Shown piece by piece: positions 1 to 8,603 of a DNA stretch of 64,000 nt. The notes under the pieces were generated by a model. That model made no database searches and was not told the origin of the DNA. It was given only the letters and a program-made list of their open reading frames with translations. The position numbers and the translations under genes were made by a program. The stretch is from JAMOAD01 sp023621955 (lineage in GTDB: Bacteria > Acidobacteriota > Aminicenantia > JAMOAD01): positions 6,173 to 70,172 of the forward strand of contig DAONEM010000007.1 in assembly GCA_035403085.1 (NCBI GenBank), written 5' to 3'. The number at the start of each line of letters is the position of its first letter. Position 1 is the first letter of the stretch.

Positions 1-1
1 G

Positions 2-1723
2 GAACCCGAACCACGGCTCTTCTCCTACAACTCCCCCTTCGGGCAGTGTCCCCAGTGCTTTGGCTTGGGACGGGTCTTCCTCTCCGCGTACGACGAGATC
101 GGGAAGCTCTGTCCGAAGTGCCATGGCCTGAGACTCAACGCCCACGCCCTCTCGGTGACCCTGGAGGGAGACTCCATCGCCGCTTGGGCGACCCTTCCCC
201 TGACACGGCTCCACCGGAGGCTGGAGGAGCTCAAGCTTGTGGGGAAGCGGGGGACCATCGTCGAAGCGATCCTCCCGGAGCTTCTCCCCAGGCTGAGGCT
301 CATGGAGGATCTCTCCTTGGGGTATCTGACCCTCTTCAGGCCTGTGGAGACCCTCTCCGGAGGTGAGGCCCAGAGGATCCGTCTGGCTTCACAGTTGGGG
401 GCGAAGCTCAGAGGTATCGTCTACGTCCTGGACGAGCCGAGCATAGGCCTTCATCCCATGGACCACCGGAAGGTGATCGGCGTCTTGAGAGAGCTTCAGA
501 GGCAGGGGAACACGGTGGTGGTGGTGGAGCACGACGAGGCCACGATACGGGAGGCCGATTACGTCGTCGATCTCGGACCCGGCGGAGGTGAGAGGGGGGG
601 GAGAGTCGTCTTCGCCGGTAGCAAACGGGAGTTTCTAGAGGCGGAGACCCTGACGGCCAAGTACATGAGGGGCGAGGAGAGGGCCTTCTTGGACGGGAAG
701 AGGAAGAGGCCGGAAGGGTGGCTCAAGATGAGGGGGGCGCGCAGGCACAACCTCGCCTCTCTGGATGTTCCTATCCCCTTGGGGGTCCTTCTCTGTATCA
801 CCGGCGTCTCCGGCTCCGGGAAGAGCACCTTGGCCCTGGAGTTGCTTCAGGAAGGGCTCAGAAGGTCTCTCGCCACTCCGGACAAACCCTTGAACATGGA
901 GGGGCTCGACTCCCTAGAGGGCACCGAGGCCCTCTCCAGGGTTCTGGTGGTCGATCAGAAACCCATAGGGAGGAACATCCGTTCCACGCCGGCAACCTAC
1001 GCCAAGATCTTCGACGAGATCCGGGATCTCTTCTCCCTCCTCCCCGAGGCCAGGAGCCGAGGCTTCGATTCGGCGGTCTTCTCCTACAATACCTCCCAAG
1101 GGAAGTGCTCCCTCTGCGAAGGAAAGGGGATCGTCAAGGTCGAACTGGGCCTTCTTCCCCCGGTCTATCTGAAGTGTGAGGAGTGCGGAGGGAAGAGGTA
1201 CGACGAAGAGGTTCTCCAGGTTCTCTACAAGGGAAAGAGCATTGCCGACATCCTGGACATGACCGTAGAGGAGGCTTTGGAGCACTTCAAGGCCAACCCG
1301 AGGCTCGAAAGCCGCCTCCGTTTCCTCCAGGAGATCGGACTCGACTACCTCCGGTTGGGGCAGCCGACGCCCCACCTCTCCGGAGGGGAGGCTCAGAGGA
1401 TCAAGCTGGCCAGGGAGTTGGGGAAGGGGGGAAGGGAACGCACCCTCTACCTTCTCGACGAACCTACCGTGGGGCTCCACTTCCACGATGTCCGCAAGCT
1501 CCTCCTCTCGCTTCGCAAGTTCACGGACCGGGGCGACACGGTTCTGCTGATCGAGCACAACCCCGACGTGATCTTCTCTTCCGATTACGTGATCGACCTG
1601 GGCCCGGGAGGAGGAGACCAAGGGGGGAAGATCGTCGCCTGCGGAACCCCCGAGGAGGTCGCGGGAGTCGAGGAATCCCTCACGGGAAAGGTCTTGAGAG
1701 AGGTGTTTCATGGGGTACGGTAG
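2..1723 (+). CDS. uvrA: UvrA-type excinuclease ATPase, 5' end cut off
   Basis: UvrA is the damage-sensing ABC-type ATPase of nucleotide excision repair. The reading frame is open from the window edge, so the first ATP-binding half is missing; 573 residues are visible. Seen in order: the second CxxC of the first zinc module (visible residues 16-19), another CxxC at 37-40, an LSGGE signature near 118, Walker B near 142, a second Walker A (GVSGSGKST, near 268), a zinc module with CxxC at 369 and 392, a second LSGGE near 459 and a final LDEP near 484. Canonical UvrA has an insertion domain of roughly 100 residues or more between the first two CxxC pairs listed; here only 16 residues lie between them. 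The protein may therefore be a divergent paralogue rather than the housekeeping enzyme. The family call is secure; the exact role is less so. The next gene, holB, starts inside its last codons. Confidence 0.9.
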   Translation, partial: EPEPRLFSYNSPFGQCPQCFGLGRVFLSAYDEIGKLCPKCHGLRLNAHALSVTLEGDSIAAWATLPLTRLHRRLEELKLVGKRGTIVEAILPELLPRLRLMEDLSLGYLTLFRPVETLSGGEAQRIRLASQLGAKLRGIVYVLDEPSIGLHPMDHRKVIGVLRELQRQGNTVVVVEHDEATIREADYVVDLGPGGGERGGRVVFAGSKREFLEAETLTAKYMRGEERAFLDGKRKRPEGWLKMRGARRHNLASLDVPIPLGVLLCITGVSGSGKSTLALELLQEGLRRSLATPDKPLNMEGLDSLEGTEALSRVLVVDQKPIGRNIRSTPATYAKIFDEIRDLFSLLPEARSRGFDSAVFSYNTSQGKCSLCEGKGIVKVELGLLPPVYLKCEECGGKRYDEEVLQVLYKGKSIADILDMTVEEALEHFKANPRLESRLRFLQEIGLDYLRLGQPTPHLSGGEAQRIKLARELGKGGRERTLYLLDEPTVGLHFHDVRKLLLSLRKFTDRGDTVLLIEHNPDVIFSSDYVIDLGPGGGDQGGKIVACGTPEEVAGVEESLTGKVLREVFHGVR

Positions 1724-2651
1724 TTTTCCTGGAAACGAAAAGGTGAAAGAGCTTCTCAAGAAGATGACGCTCTCCCAGACCCTTCCCCAGGCCCTACTGC
1801 TCAAGGGGGAGCGACTCACTTTCAAGGAGGAGATCGCCCAGGAGCTGGCCAGGGCGCTTCTCTGCAGTCAAGGGGCCGAAGAGGCCTGCGGTGTCTGCCC
1901 CCTCTGCCGTCTCTTCGGCCGAGACGAAGAGGGGAGGCCCTTGACGCCTCCGGACATGCTGATCCTCGACCCACCCGGCGATCTGATCAAAATCGACGAG
2001 GTTCGAGAGGCCATACGCTTCATCGGGGCGCACCCCATGGTGGCTCCCAAGAAGGTTGTGGTGATCTCCGACATGGACAGGATGAACCAGGAGGCCCAGA
2101 ACGCTTTCCTGAAGGTTCTGGAAGAGCCCCACCCCTATGTGAACTACATCATGACCACCGGAAGGATCGACACCCTTCTGCCGACGATTCTCTCCCGAAG
2201 CCAGGTTTTCTCCCTCCAGGAGCCGAAGGAGAGGGACCTTCTGGACTACTTCGGCCTTCCCGGGAGGGAGGAGTTGGTCCTTCTGAGGGAGAGAGGTCTT
2301 CGCTGGTCGGAGATCCCCGAAGGGGAGAAGATCCTCTTCTCGCGGATGCGGGAGTGCATGGACCCTCTGTTTGCCGGGGGTAGAGGCTCGGCGGTGGCGG
2401 CGGTGAAGCTGAAGGAGCTCTGGGAAGAGGCGGGGAGGGAGGAGAGCAAGAGGGTCCTGCGCCTCCTTCTCTCCCTGGCCATGGAGAGGGGGCGCTCTCT
2501 CCTCGCCGAGGTGGTGAAGGAGAGGGGGAAGGAGCCCTGGCAGAGAGAGGTCAGGGAGCTTCTTCTGAAGACGGAGGCGATCTACCGGGAGAGCTTCTCC
2601 AATGCCTCTGCAGAGGTCCTTCTGGCCGCGTTCCTTTCCTCCTTTCTCTGA
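1710..2651 (+). CDS. holB: DNA polymerase III, delta' subunit
   Basis: HolB is part of the clamp loader that places the sliding clamp on DNA. The 313-residue protein has a zinc module with Cys52, 60, 63 and 66, a conserved core ending in an NAFLKVLEEP motif (131-140), and an SRS triplet at 162-164 where delta' proteins usually have SRC with the arginine finger. The Walker A region near residue 33 is degenerate (KGERLT), as in E. coli delta', which does not hydrolyse ATP. The ATG overlaps the upstream uvrA end by 14 bases and is preceded by a purine-rich ribosome site (GAGAGAGG), suggesting translational coupling. A PSP1 gene follows, the same holB-yaaT neighbourhood seen in Bacillus. Confidence 0.9.
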   Translation: MGYGSFPGNEKVKELLKKMTLSQTLPQALLLKGERLTFKEEIAQELARALLCSQGAEEACGVCPLCRLFGRDEEGRPLTPPDMLILDPPGDLIKIDEVREAIRFIGAHPMVAPKKVVVISDMDRMNQEAQNAFLKVLEEPHPYVNYIMTTGRIDTLLPTILSRSQVFSLQEPKERDLLDYFGLPGREELVLLRERGLRWSEIPEGEKILFSRMRECMDPLFAGGRGSAVAAVKLKELWEEAGREESKRVLRLLLSLAMERGRSLLAEVVKERGKEPWQREVRELLLKTEAIYRESFSNASAEVLLAAFLSSFL

Positions 2652-2657
2652 GTGAGG

Positions 2658-2686
2658 TTTTCTTTCCCTCCCCCCTAGGGTATAAT
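2658..2686 (+). promoter_or_regulatory. Possible sigma70 promoter for the PSP1 gene
   Basis: A perfect TATAAT at 2681-2686 follows a poor -35 (TTTTCT, 2658-2663) at 17-base spacing. It sits in the 66-base gap between holB and the PSP1 gene. The -10 is convincing and the -35 is weak. Confidence 0.45.
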
Positions 2687-2717
2687 CAATCTGGGTCGGA
2701 GGATCCCAAACCTGAAG

Positions 2718-3449
2718 ATGCCCATCCTGAAGATTAAGATAGACGGTTGTTGTAAGACGCTCCACTTCACCTTTGCGGAAGCGGTCCCGCCCGGGGAGTT
2801 CGTCTTGATCCCTTCGGAAGGGGGAGGGCTTCTGGCGGAGGTTCTTCCCGAGAGCCCTTCGGTTCTGGAGCACCTGCAAGACAAGATCCTTCCTGGGATT
2901 CTCAAGAGGGCCACCGTGGAAGAGGTCGACCACTTCCGAAAGAAGGCCGAACGGGAGAAAGAAGCCTACCACTTCTGCAAGGAGAGGATCCGAATCCGAG
3001 AGATTCCCCTCAAGCTCCTGAAGGTGATCTTCTTCGCGGACGAGAAGAAGTCGATCTTCTACTTCACCGCGGAGGGTCGGGTGGACTTTCGGGACATCGT
3101 CAAAGACCTTGCCCGCCGGTACAGGATGCGCATCGAGATGAAGCAGATCGGTGTTCGGGACGAGACGAAGGTCCTGGGGGGCTTCGGAATCTGCGGCAAC
3201 CCCCTCTGCTGTTTCTCCTTCCTGAAGAGGTTCGAACCGGTGACCCTTCAGAGGGCGAAGGATCAAAACATCAACATCAACCCCACAAAGATCTCCGGGG
3301 TCTGCGGGCGGCTGGTCTGTTGCCTCAACTACGAGGAGGGGAGCAGCGGCCGACTCTATGTCGATCAGGATGAAGAGGATCTCATCCAGTACGACGAAGA
3401 GCTGATCGAGAGCGATGGAGCTCCTCCAGGGGTCATCTCGGATAAATGA
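2718..3449 (+). CDS. PSP1/YaaT (RicT)-family protein
   Basis: This 243-residue protein carries the PSP1 C-terminal domain (about 60-150) followed by a cysteine-rich segment with the motifs CGNPLCC and CGRLVCC. In Bacillus the homologue RicT (YaaT) joins RicA and RicF in an Fe-S-binding complex that affects RNase Y and development; the clustered cysteines fit cluster binding. No partners resembling RicA or RicF are seen nearby, so the role here is unknown. The gene follows holB, a conserved neighbourhood. The ATG at 2718 has GGAGG 14 bases upstream, longer than usual, so the start is only moderately certain. Confidence 0.85.
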   Translation: MPILKIKIDGCCKTLHFTFAEAVPPGEFVLIPSEGGGLLAEVLPESPSVLEHLQDKILPGILKRATVEEVDHFRKKAEREKEAYHFCKERIRIREIPLKLLKVIFFADEKKSIFYFTAEGRVDFRDIVKDLARRYRMRIEMKQIGVRDETKVLGGFGICGNPLCCFSFLKRFEPVTLQRAKDQNININPTKISGVCGRLVCCLNYEEGSSGRLYVDQDEEDLIQYDEELIESDGAPPGVISDK

Positions 3450-3454
3450 TGGCC

Positions 3455-3483
3455 TTGATGGGAGGGAGTGATTCCAATATAAT
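3455..3483 (+). promoter_or_regulatory. Sigma70 promoter for parAB
   Basis: TTGATG (3455-3460) and TATAAT (3478-3483) are separated by 17 bases. It lies just after the PSP1 stop and 24 bases before the parA start. Confidence 0.65.
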
Positions 3484-3507
3484 GTTTTCTAGAAAAGAGG
3501 TGCGCCT

Positions 3508-4260
3508 GTGATAATAACCATAGCCAACCAAAAGGGCGGGGTGGGAAAGACCACCACGGCCATCAACCTCTCCGCAGGACTGAGCTTTCGGGGCAAGAGG
3601 GTTCTCCTGGTGGACTTGGACCCCCAGGCCAACAGCACCATGTCCTTCGTGGACCCCCACGACCTCGGGGTCTCGATCTTCGATGTTCTTACCGATCAGG
3701 CCTCTTTTCAAGAGGCTCTCATACAGACCAAGATTCCCAACCTGACCCTCTGCCCGGCCCAGATCTCCCTGGCGAAGCTGGAGAGGGAGCTCCTTGGGGA
3801 CATCGACAGCCACTTCAAGCTGAAGGACAAGCTCTCGGACCTTGCCGGAGAGTATGACTACATCTTCATCGACACCCCCCCCACCCTGGGGATCATTACC
3901 CTCAACGCCCTGGTGGCCTCCACCCACATCTTGATTCCCATCCAATCTTCCTATTTCGCCCTGGAAGGGACCGACGATCTTCTGGAAACCATCGACAAGG
4001 TGCGCTTCCGGAGCAACCCGGACCTGAAACTTCTGGGGGTTGTGATCACCCTTCACGACAAGAGAACCTCCTTGGGAAGGGACATCGTCGATCAGATCGG
4101 GCGGGTCTTCAACAACAAGGTCTTCGAGACGAAGATCTCCAAGAACGTCCGCCTCGAGGAGAGCCCCGCCTACAAAGAGTCGATCTATACTTTCGCCCCC
4201 GAATCGAAGGGTGCCGAGGAGTACTCACAACTGACCGAGGAGATCATGGCCTGTGAGTAA
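3508..4260 (+). CDS. parA: Chromosome partitioning ATPase ParA (Soj)
   Basis: ParA is a deviant Walker ATPase that, with ParB bound to parS sites, segregates the origin region. The 250-residue protein begins with a KGGVGKTT motif at residues 9-16 and carries the ParA-type signature around DLDPQAN and the IDTPPTLG segment. The start is GTG, supported by AAAGAGG seven bases upstream and its own promoter. parB overlaps its last codons by 8 bases, so the pair is one translational unit. It is clearly distinct from the flagellar MinD-like FlhG at 53277-54146. No parS-like palindrome was noticed nearby. Confidence 0.93.
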   Translation: MIITIANQKGGVGKTTTAINLSAGLSFRGKRVLLVDLDPQANSTMSFVDPHDLGVSIFDVLTDQASFQEALIQTKIPNLTLCPAQISLAKLERELLGDIDSHFKLKDKLSDLAGEYDYIFIDTPPTLGIITLNALVASTHILIPIQSSYFALEGTDDLLETIDKVRFRSNPDLKLLGVVITLHDKRTSLGRDIVDQIGRVFNNKVFETKISKNVRLEESPAYKESIYTFAPESKGAEEYSQLTEEIMACE

Positions 4261-5092
4261 GAAAAGAGGTCTCCCCGAAACGGTTCGTATGCGCCACGAC
4301 AACCACTTCGTGGACGAAATCGCGTCGGAGGTCTCCTCCTCCTACCTCTTCCGCACGGTCTCCCTGGAGAGGATCGACCTCAACCCCTACCAGCCCCGCA
4401 AGGAGTTCGGCGATCTGGAAGAGCTGATCGCCTCGGTTAAGGAGAAGGGTGTCCTTGAGCCCGTGATCCTCCGACCTCGGGAGGGGCGATTCGAGGTCGT
4501 GGCCGGAGAACGCCGGGTACGCGCCGCCCGGGAGGCCGACCTGAAAGAGGTTCCCGCGGTCGTCATGGAGCTTGAAGACGACGAGGCTCTGGAGCTGGCC
4601 CTGGTCGAAAACCTTCAGAGGAAGGAGTTGACCCCCTTCGAAGAGGCCTTTTCCCTGAAGACCCTCAACGACAGCTACGGTTTCTCCCACGAGGAGATCG
4701 CCAAGAGGCTCGGTAAGAGCAGGTCGTCGGTTACAGAGACCATCAAGATCGCCTCCCTCCCTCCCCAGGTAGCCCTCCTATGTCAGGAGCAGGGGATCGG
4801 GTCGAAGAGCTTCCTCTTGGAACTCGCCCGTCTTCCCGGAGAAAAAGAGATGGTCGAGGCCCTCCAGGCAAGGCTAGACCCCGGACAAGGGGCGACCAGG
4901 GATGACCTGAGGGAGAAGAGGAAAGAGGTGACGGAGAAGCCGAAGAGGTATGTCTTTCGCTTTTCCGCTCCGGACCGGCGTTTCAAACTGCAACTTCAGT
5001 TCAAGGAAGAGAAAGCCTCTAGGGAAGAGGTGATCGCGATTCTCGAAGACCTTCTTCTCTCCCTTCGGGAAGGAAGGGAGACGGGCCTTTAG
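4253..5092 (+). CDS. parB: Chromosome partitioning protein ParB (Spo0J)
   Basis: ParB is a CTP-dependent clamp that loads at parS and acts with ParA. In 279 residues it shows the LNPYQPRK segment, the CTP-binding GERR motif at 85-88, the ENLQR box at 119-123, a helix-turn-helix around 140-165 and a short C-terminal dimerisation region. The GTG start lies inside the end of parA. An ATG twelve codons on is an alternative start. The operon ends here, and transcription converges with fabF across a 30-base gap. Confidence 0.92.
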   Translation: MSKKRGLPETVRMRHDNHFVDEIASEVSSSYLFRTVSLERIDLNPYQPRKEFGDLEELIASVKEKGVLEPVILRPREGRFEVVAGERRVRAAREADLKEVPAVVMELEDDEALELALVENLQRKELTPFEEAFSLKTLNDSYGFSHEEIAKRLGKSRSSVTETIKIASLPPQVALLCQEQGIGSKSFLLELARLPGEKEMVEALQARLDPGQGATRDDLREKRKEVTEKPKRYVFRFSAPDRRFKLQLQFKEEKASREEVIAILEDLLLSLREGRETGL

Positions 5093-5122
5093 GCCCCTCT
5101 CCCCTCTTCGAAGAGAAAACTC

Positions 5123-6385
5123 TTAGAGCTTACGGAAGACCAACGCTGCGTTGGTTCCCCCGAATCCAAAGGAGTTGCTCATCACGACCCTCAGTTCCTT
5201 GGGCTTGGCCTTCAAGGGGGTATAGTCGAGGTCGCATTCGGGATCGGGGTTTTCCAGGTTGATCGTTGGGGGAACGATGGAATCACGCATGGCCAGAAGG
5301 GAGAAGGCGGATTCCAGAGACCCCGCCGCGCCCAAGAGATGGCCTGTCATCGACTTTGTAGAGGAGATGGAAACCTTGTAAGCGTGTTCCTTGAAGAGTT
5401 TCTTTATGGCGAGAGTCTCAATCTTGTCGTTCAGGGGTGTCGAAGTGCCGTGGGCGTTGATGTAATCGACCTCTTCGGGAGCGATTCCCGCCTCCCTGAT
5501 GGCCTCGCCCATGGCCCTGACGGCTCCTCGTCCTTCGGGATCCGGGGCGGTCTGGTGGTAAGCGTCTCCGCTCATACCGTAACCTATGAGTTCCCCATAG
5601 ATCTTCGCGTTTCGGCGTACCGCGTGTTCCAGCTCTTCCAGAACCAGGACGGCGGCGCCTTCGGCGATGACAAACCCGTCCCTGGTCTTGTCGAAGGGGC
5701 AGGAGGCCTTCTCGGCGGGGTTGTTCCGTCGGGAGAGGGTCCTCATGATATCGAAACCCGCCACACCCAGTGCGGTGATGGGGGCTTCGGTTCCTCCGGA
5801 GAGCATGATGTTGGCGTAACCGGCTTCGATGAGACGGTAGGCCTCACCGAGAGAGTGGGTGGAAGTCGCGCAGGCGGTGACAGTGGAGAGGTTCGGCCCC
5901 CGGGCCTTGAAGTGTTGAGAGACGATACCCGAGGCCATGTTGATGATGGTACCCGGAATAAAGGTTGGAGTGATCCTGCGCAAGCCTTCGGTTCGGAGGG
6001 TATCCTGGTTCTGAGCGATGGTGTCAAGGCCGCCGATTCCGGAACCGATGGAGACTCCGGTACTCTCCTCTTCGGAGGGGTCCAACTCCTTCAAGCCTGC
6101 ATCCTGCCAGGCCAGCTTGGACGCGGCGATGGCGAAGTGAAGAAAACGATCGTTTCTCCTGGTCTCACGATGGTCCATAAAGAGGGAGGGATCGAACGCC
6201 TTCACTTCGCCAGAGATCTGAGAACCGTAAGAGGAGCTGTCGAAACGGGTGGTAGGACCGATCCCGCTCTCTCCCCTTTTAATACGCTCCCAGCTCTCCT
6301 CGGTCCCGACTCCCATGGGGGAGACGAGACCGATACCTGTCACCACCACCCTTCTAAGGGAGATGGTTTTTTTAATGAAGTTCAT
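5123..6385 (-). CDS. fabF: 3-oxoacyl-ACP synthase II (KAS II)
   Basis: FabF condenses malonyl-ACP with acyl-ACP to lengthen fatty acids in the cytoplasm. The 420-residue protein has the nucleophile Cys172 in a TACATS context, His312 (NAHGTST), Lys344 and His349 (KSMTGHL), and a glycine-rich C-terminal FGFGGTNA. It is the last gene of the yceD-rpmF-plsX-fabG-acpP-fabF run, 11 bases after acpP. The ATG at 6385 gives about ten residues more than most FabF proteins and has only a weak ribosome site; GTG codons just before RVVVTGIG are possible alternatives. Confidence 0.95.
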   Translation of the reverse strand: MNFIKKTISLRRVVVTGIGLVSPMGVGTEESWERIKRGESGIGPTTRFDSSSYGSQISGEVKAFDPSLFMDHRETRRNDRFLHFAIAASKLAWQDAGLKELDPSEEESTGVSIGSGIGGLDTIAQNQDTLRTEGLRRITPTFIPGTIINMASGIVSQHFKARGPNLSTVTACATSTHSLGEAYRLIEAGYANIMLSGGTEAPITALGVAGFDIMRTLSRRNNPAEKASCPFDKTRDGFVIAEGAAVLVLEELEHAVRRNAKIYGELIGYGMSGDAYHQTAPDPEGRGAVRAMGEAIREAGIAPEEVDYINAHGTSTPLNDKIETLAIKKLFKEHAYKVSISSTKSMTGHLLGAAGSLESAFSLLAMRDSIVPPTINLENPDPECDLDYTPLKAKPKELRVVMSNSFGFGGTNAALVFRKL

Positions 6386-6396
6386 GCCTAGGGAAA

Positions 6397-6639
6397 TCAG
6401 GCCTTTTTCTCGGCGACGTAGTTGACCAGTTCACCGACGGTCGTCAGTTTATCGAGGTCCTCGTCGGGGATGCGGATGTCAAACATGTTCTCGACGTCCT
6501 GAACGAGAGTGGAAACGTCCAGAGAGTCGAACCCGAGATCTTCGAGGAAAGAGGCTTCGTCTTTGATCTGATCTTCTGACACCTTGAATTCGTCAACAAT
6601 AAACTTCTTCACTTTTTCGAAAACTTCGGCTTTAGTCAT
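6397..6639 (-). CDS. acpP: Acyl carrier protein
   Basis: ACP carries acyl chains on a phosphopantetheine arm. The 80-residue acidic protein has the attachment site DSLD with Ser39 and the usual length. The recognition helix after the site (VSTLVQDVENMF) differs from the common VELVMALEEEF pattern, losing one of the acidic residues that partner enzymes normally contact. It starts eight bases after a strong AGGAGG and lies between fabG and fabF, the classical order. Confidence 0.95.
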   Translation of the reverse strand: MTKAEVFEKVKKFIVDEFKVSEDQIKDEASFLEDLGFDSLDVSTLVQDVENMFDIRIPDEDLDKLTTVGELVNYVAEKKA

Positions 6640-6668
6640 AAATTCATCCTCCTTGATGGATTGTCGGC

Positions 6669-7403
6669 CTACATATAGAGGCCGCCGGAAACATTAATGA
6701 CATCTCCTGTAACATAGGATGCCTCAGGAGAGAGCAAAAAGGAGACGACTCCGGCGATATCCTCGGGTGTCCCGAATCGCCGAAGGGGGATCCCGGAAAG
6801 GTACTCCTTCTTCCTCTCTTCCGAGAGAACGTCTGTCATAGCTGTTTCGATGAAACCCGGTGCGACCAGGTTGGCGGTGATTCCCTTGGAACCGTACTCC
6901 CGGGCCAAGGATTTTGTGAGGCCTACGAGACCGGCCTTAGAGGCGGAGTAGTTTATCTGCCCTACCCCTCCCATGAGACCAACGATGGATCCGATGTTCA
7001 CGATCCGTCCCCTTCTCTGCCGAACCATGACGGGAAGGGCGTGACGAACGAAGTTGAAGGCCCCCTGAAGGTTGACGGAGAGGACCGAGCTCCACTCCTC
7101 TTCGGACATGCGGATCAGAAGGTTGTCTTTGGTGATCCCGGCGTTGTTGATCAAAGCGTCGAGACGGCCGAACCTCTTCATGGATTCGGAGACACACCTC
7201 TCGGCTTCCGAAAAGAGGGAGACGTCGGCGGCTAAGAGCAGGTGATCTTCCGGTCTCGAGAGGGACTCCAGAAGGGCGGAGGCCTTGTCTATGGAACGGG
7301 AGATCAGCGTCAGGTTCCAACCTTCTTCGGCGAGCCGAAGGGCGATAGCCTCCCCAATACCTCGGGAGGCCCCGGTGAGAACGGCTACAGGCCTGTCAGA
7401 CAT
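6669..7403 (-). CDS. fabG: 3-oxoacyl-ACP reductase
   Basis: FabG reduces 3-oxoacyl-ACP with NADPH. The 244-residue short-chain dehydrogenase has the cofactor loop GASRGIG at 11-17, an NNAG motif at 86-89 and the catalytic Ser139, Tyr152, Lys156 set (YSASK). It overlaps the end of plsX by 8 bases. No fabD or fabH lies between plsX and fabG as in many other bacteria, so initiation and malonyl transfer must be encoded elsewhere. Confidence 0.95.
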   Translation of the reverse strand: MSDRPVAVLTGASRGIGEAIALRLAEEGWNLTLISRSIDKASALLESLSRPEDHLLLAADVSLFSEAERCVSESMKRFGRLDALINNAGITKDNLLIRMSEEEWSSVLSVNLQGAFNFVRHALPVMVRQRRGRIVNIGSIVGLMGGVGQINYSASKAGLVGLTKSLAREYGSKGITANLVAPGFIETAMTDVLSEERKKEYLSGIPLRRFGTPEDIAGVVSFLLSPEASYVTGDVINVSGGLYM

Positions 7404-8406
7404 CGAGGTTCAGTTCTCCCATGCGTTCTTGAATCTTCAAGTGGATAGACTTCTCGACCATCCCCTTGGTGGCCAGGATGCCGTTCTTGATGGCCTTGGC
7501 TTTGGAGCGGCCATGGCCTATGACGGCGATTCCCTTGACGCCTAAAAGGATCGCCCCGCCGTACTCGGAGTAATCGAGCCGTTTCTTCAGCTTCTTAACG
7601 CTCCTGCTGAGCACGAGGGCGGCCAGCTTTGTCAGAAGGTTCTTCATGAAGGCGTTTCGAAAGTAGAGGAGAAGGTTTTCCGCGACCCCTTCGGCGACTT
7701 TCAACGTCACGTTTCCGGTGAAGCCGTCGGAGACGAGGATGTCCGCCGAGCCGTAGATGATTCTGTTCCCTTCGATGTTCCCTACGAAGTTGGGTACTTT
7801 CTGAGAAAAGAGGCGGAAAGACTCCTTGGTCAGGCGGTTCCCCTTGCTGTCCTCCTCTCCGATGGAGATGAGGCCGACGGTGGGGTTCTTCTTCTCGACG
7901 AACTCTTCCATGAAGACCGTTCCCATGTGGGCGAACTGAAGAAGGTTCGTGGGGCGGCAATCGGAGTTGGCGCCTGCATCGACGATGAGGGAGAAGCCTT
8001 TGTCGGTGGGCAGTAGGACCGCCAGGGCAGGGCGTTCGACGCCCTCCAAGGGCTCGAGGATCAGCCGAGCGTTGACCATGACGGCGCCGGTGTTTCCCGC
8101 CGAGAAGAACCCATCGGTTATCCCCTCCTTGACGAGCTGGAGCCCCACCTTTATGGTGGATTTCTGCTTCCCTCTCCAGTAGTTGAAGAGGGAGTCTTTC
8201 ATGGTAACGAATTCGGGCGCATCGACGATCTCAACCCTGTCGAGGTTCCTTACCCCGACCTTTTCGATCCCTTTCTGGACCAATTTCTCTGGACCAACCA
8301 GGAAAAGTTTTAAGGAAGAGGACTCTTCGAGGGCTTCCTTGACTCCCTTTATAACCTCGTCGGGGGCGTGGTCCCCCCCCATAATGTCTAAGGCGATGCC
8401 TTTCAT
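7396..8406 (-). CDS. plsX: Phosphate acyltransferase PlsX
   Basis: PlsX converts acyl-ACP to acyl-phosphate for PlsY-type phospholipid synthesis. The chosen ATG at 8406 begins just before the family's opening motif LDIMGGDHAP and gives 336 residues, the normal length. A longer frame running back to 8475 would overlap rpmF and is not convincing. The start lies 10 bases after the rpmF stop, with AGGAGA a little far upstream. The rpmF-plsX-fab order is widely conserved. Confidence 0.94.
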   Translation of the reverse strand: MKGIALDIMGGDHAPDEVIKGVKEALEESSSLKLFLVGPEKLVQKGIEKVGVRNLDRVEIVDAPEFVTMKDSLFNYWRGKQKSTIKVGLQLVKEGITDGFFSAGNTGAVMVNARLILEPLEGVERPALAVLLPTDKGFSLIVDAGANSDCRPTNLLQFAHMGTVFMEEFVEKKNPTVGLISIGEEDSKGNRLTKESFRLFSQKVPNFVGNIEGNRIIYGSADILVSDGFTGNVTLKVAEGVAENLLLYFRNAFMKNLLTKLAALVLSRSVKKLKKRLDYSEYGGAILLGVKGIAVIGHGRSKAKAIKNGILATKGMVEKSIHLKIQERMGELNLDV

Positions 8407-8416
8407 AGAGTTTGGG

Positions 8417-8602
8417 TTATTTCTCCTGGGATCCGTCGATGACCTGTTGGCCTTTGTAGTGTCCGCACTCTCCACAGGCTCTGTGGGGTTTGACTGGGGC
8501 GCTGCATTTGGGGCAAAGGGTCAGGCTTGTTACCGTGAGAGCGTGGTGAGAGGCTCTCTTGTGCTTGTGAGTCTTGGAAGTTCGTCTTTTGGGTACGGCC
8601 AT
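8417..8602 (-). CDS. rpmF: 50S ribosomal protein L32
   Basis: L32 is a small protein of the large ribosomal subunit. The 61-residue product starts MAVPKRRTSK and has a zinc ribbon with CPKC and CGEC pairs, the zinc-binding form of L32. It lies between yceD and plsX, 1 base after the yceD stop. Confidence 0.95.
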   Translation of the reverse strand: MAVPKRRTSKTHKHKRASHHALTVTSLTLCPKCSAPVKPHRACGECGHYKGQQVIDGSQEK

Positions 8603-8603
8603 T

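Noticed and set aside
1794..3266. 490-residue open frame on the minus strand spanning holB and the PSP1 gene
   Set aside because: Covers two recognised genes on the opposite strand and has no motif of its own.
5093..5122. CTCTTCGAAGAG palindrome (5104-5115) between convergent parB and fabF as a two-way terminator
   Set aside because: Stem is only 4-6 bp with no T-run on either strand; too weak to annotate.
3455..5122. parS sites or a replication origin near parAB
   Set aside because: No TGTTTCACGTGAAACA-like palindrome, DnaA-box cluster or AT-rich segment was noticed.
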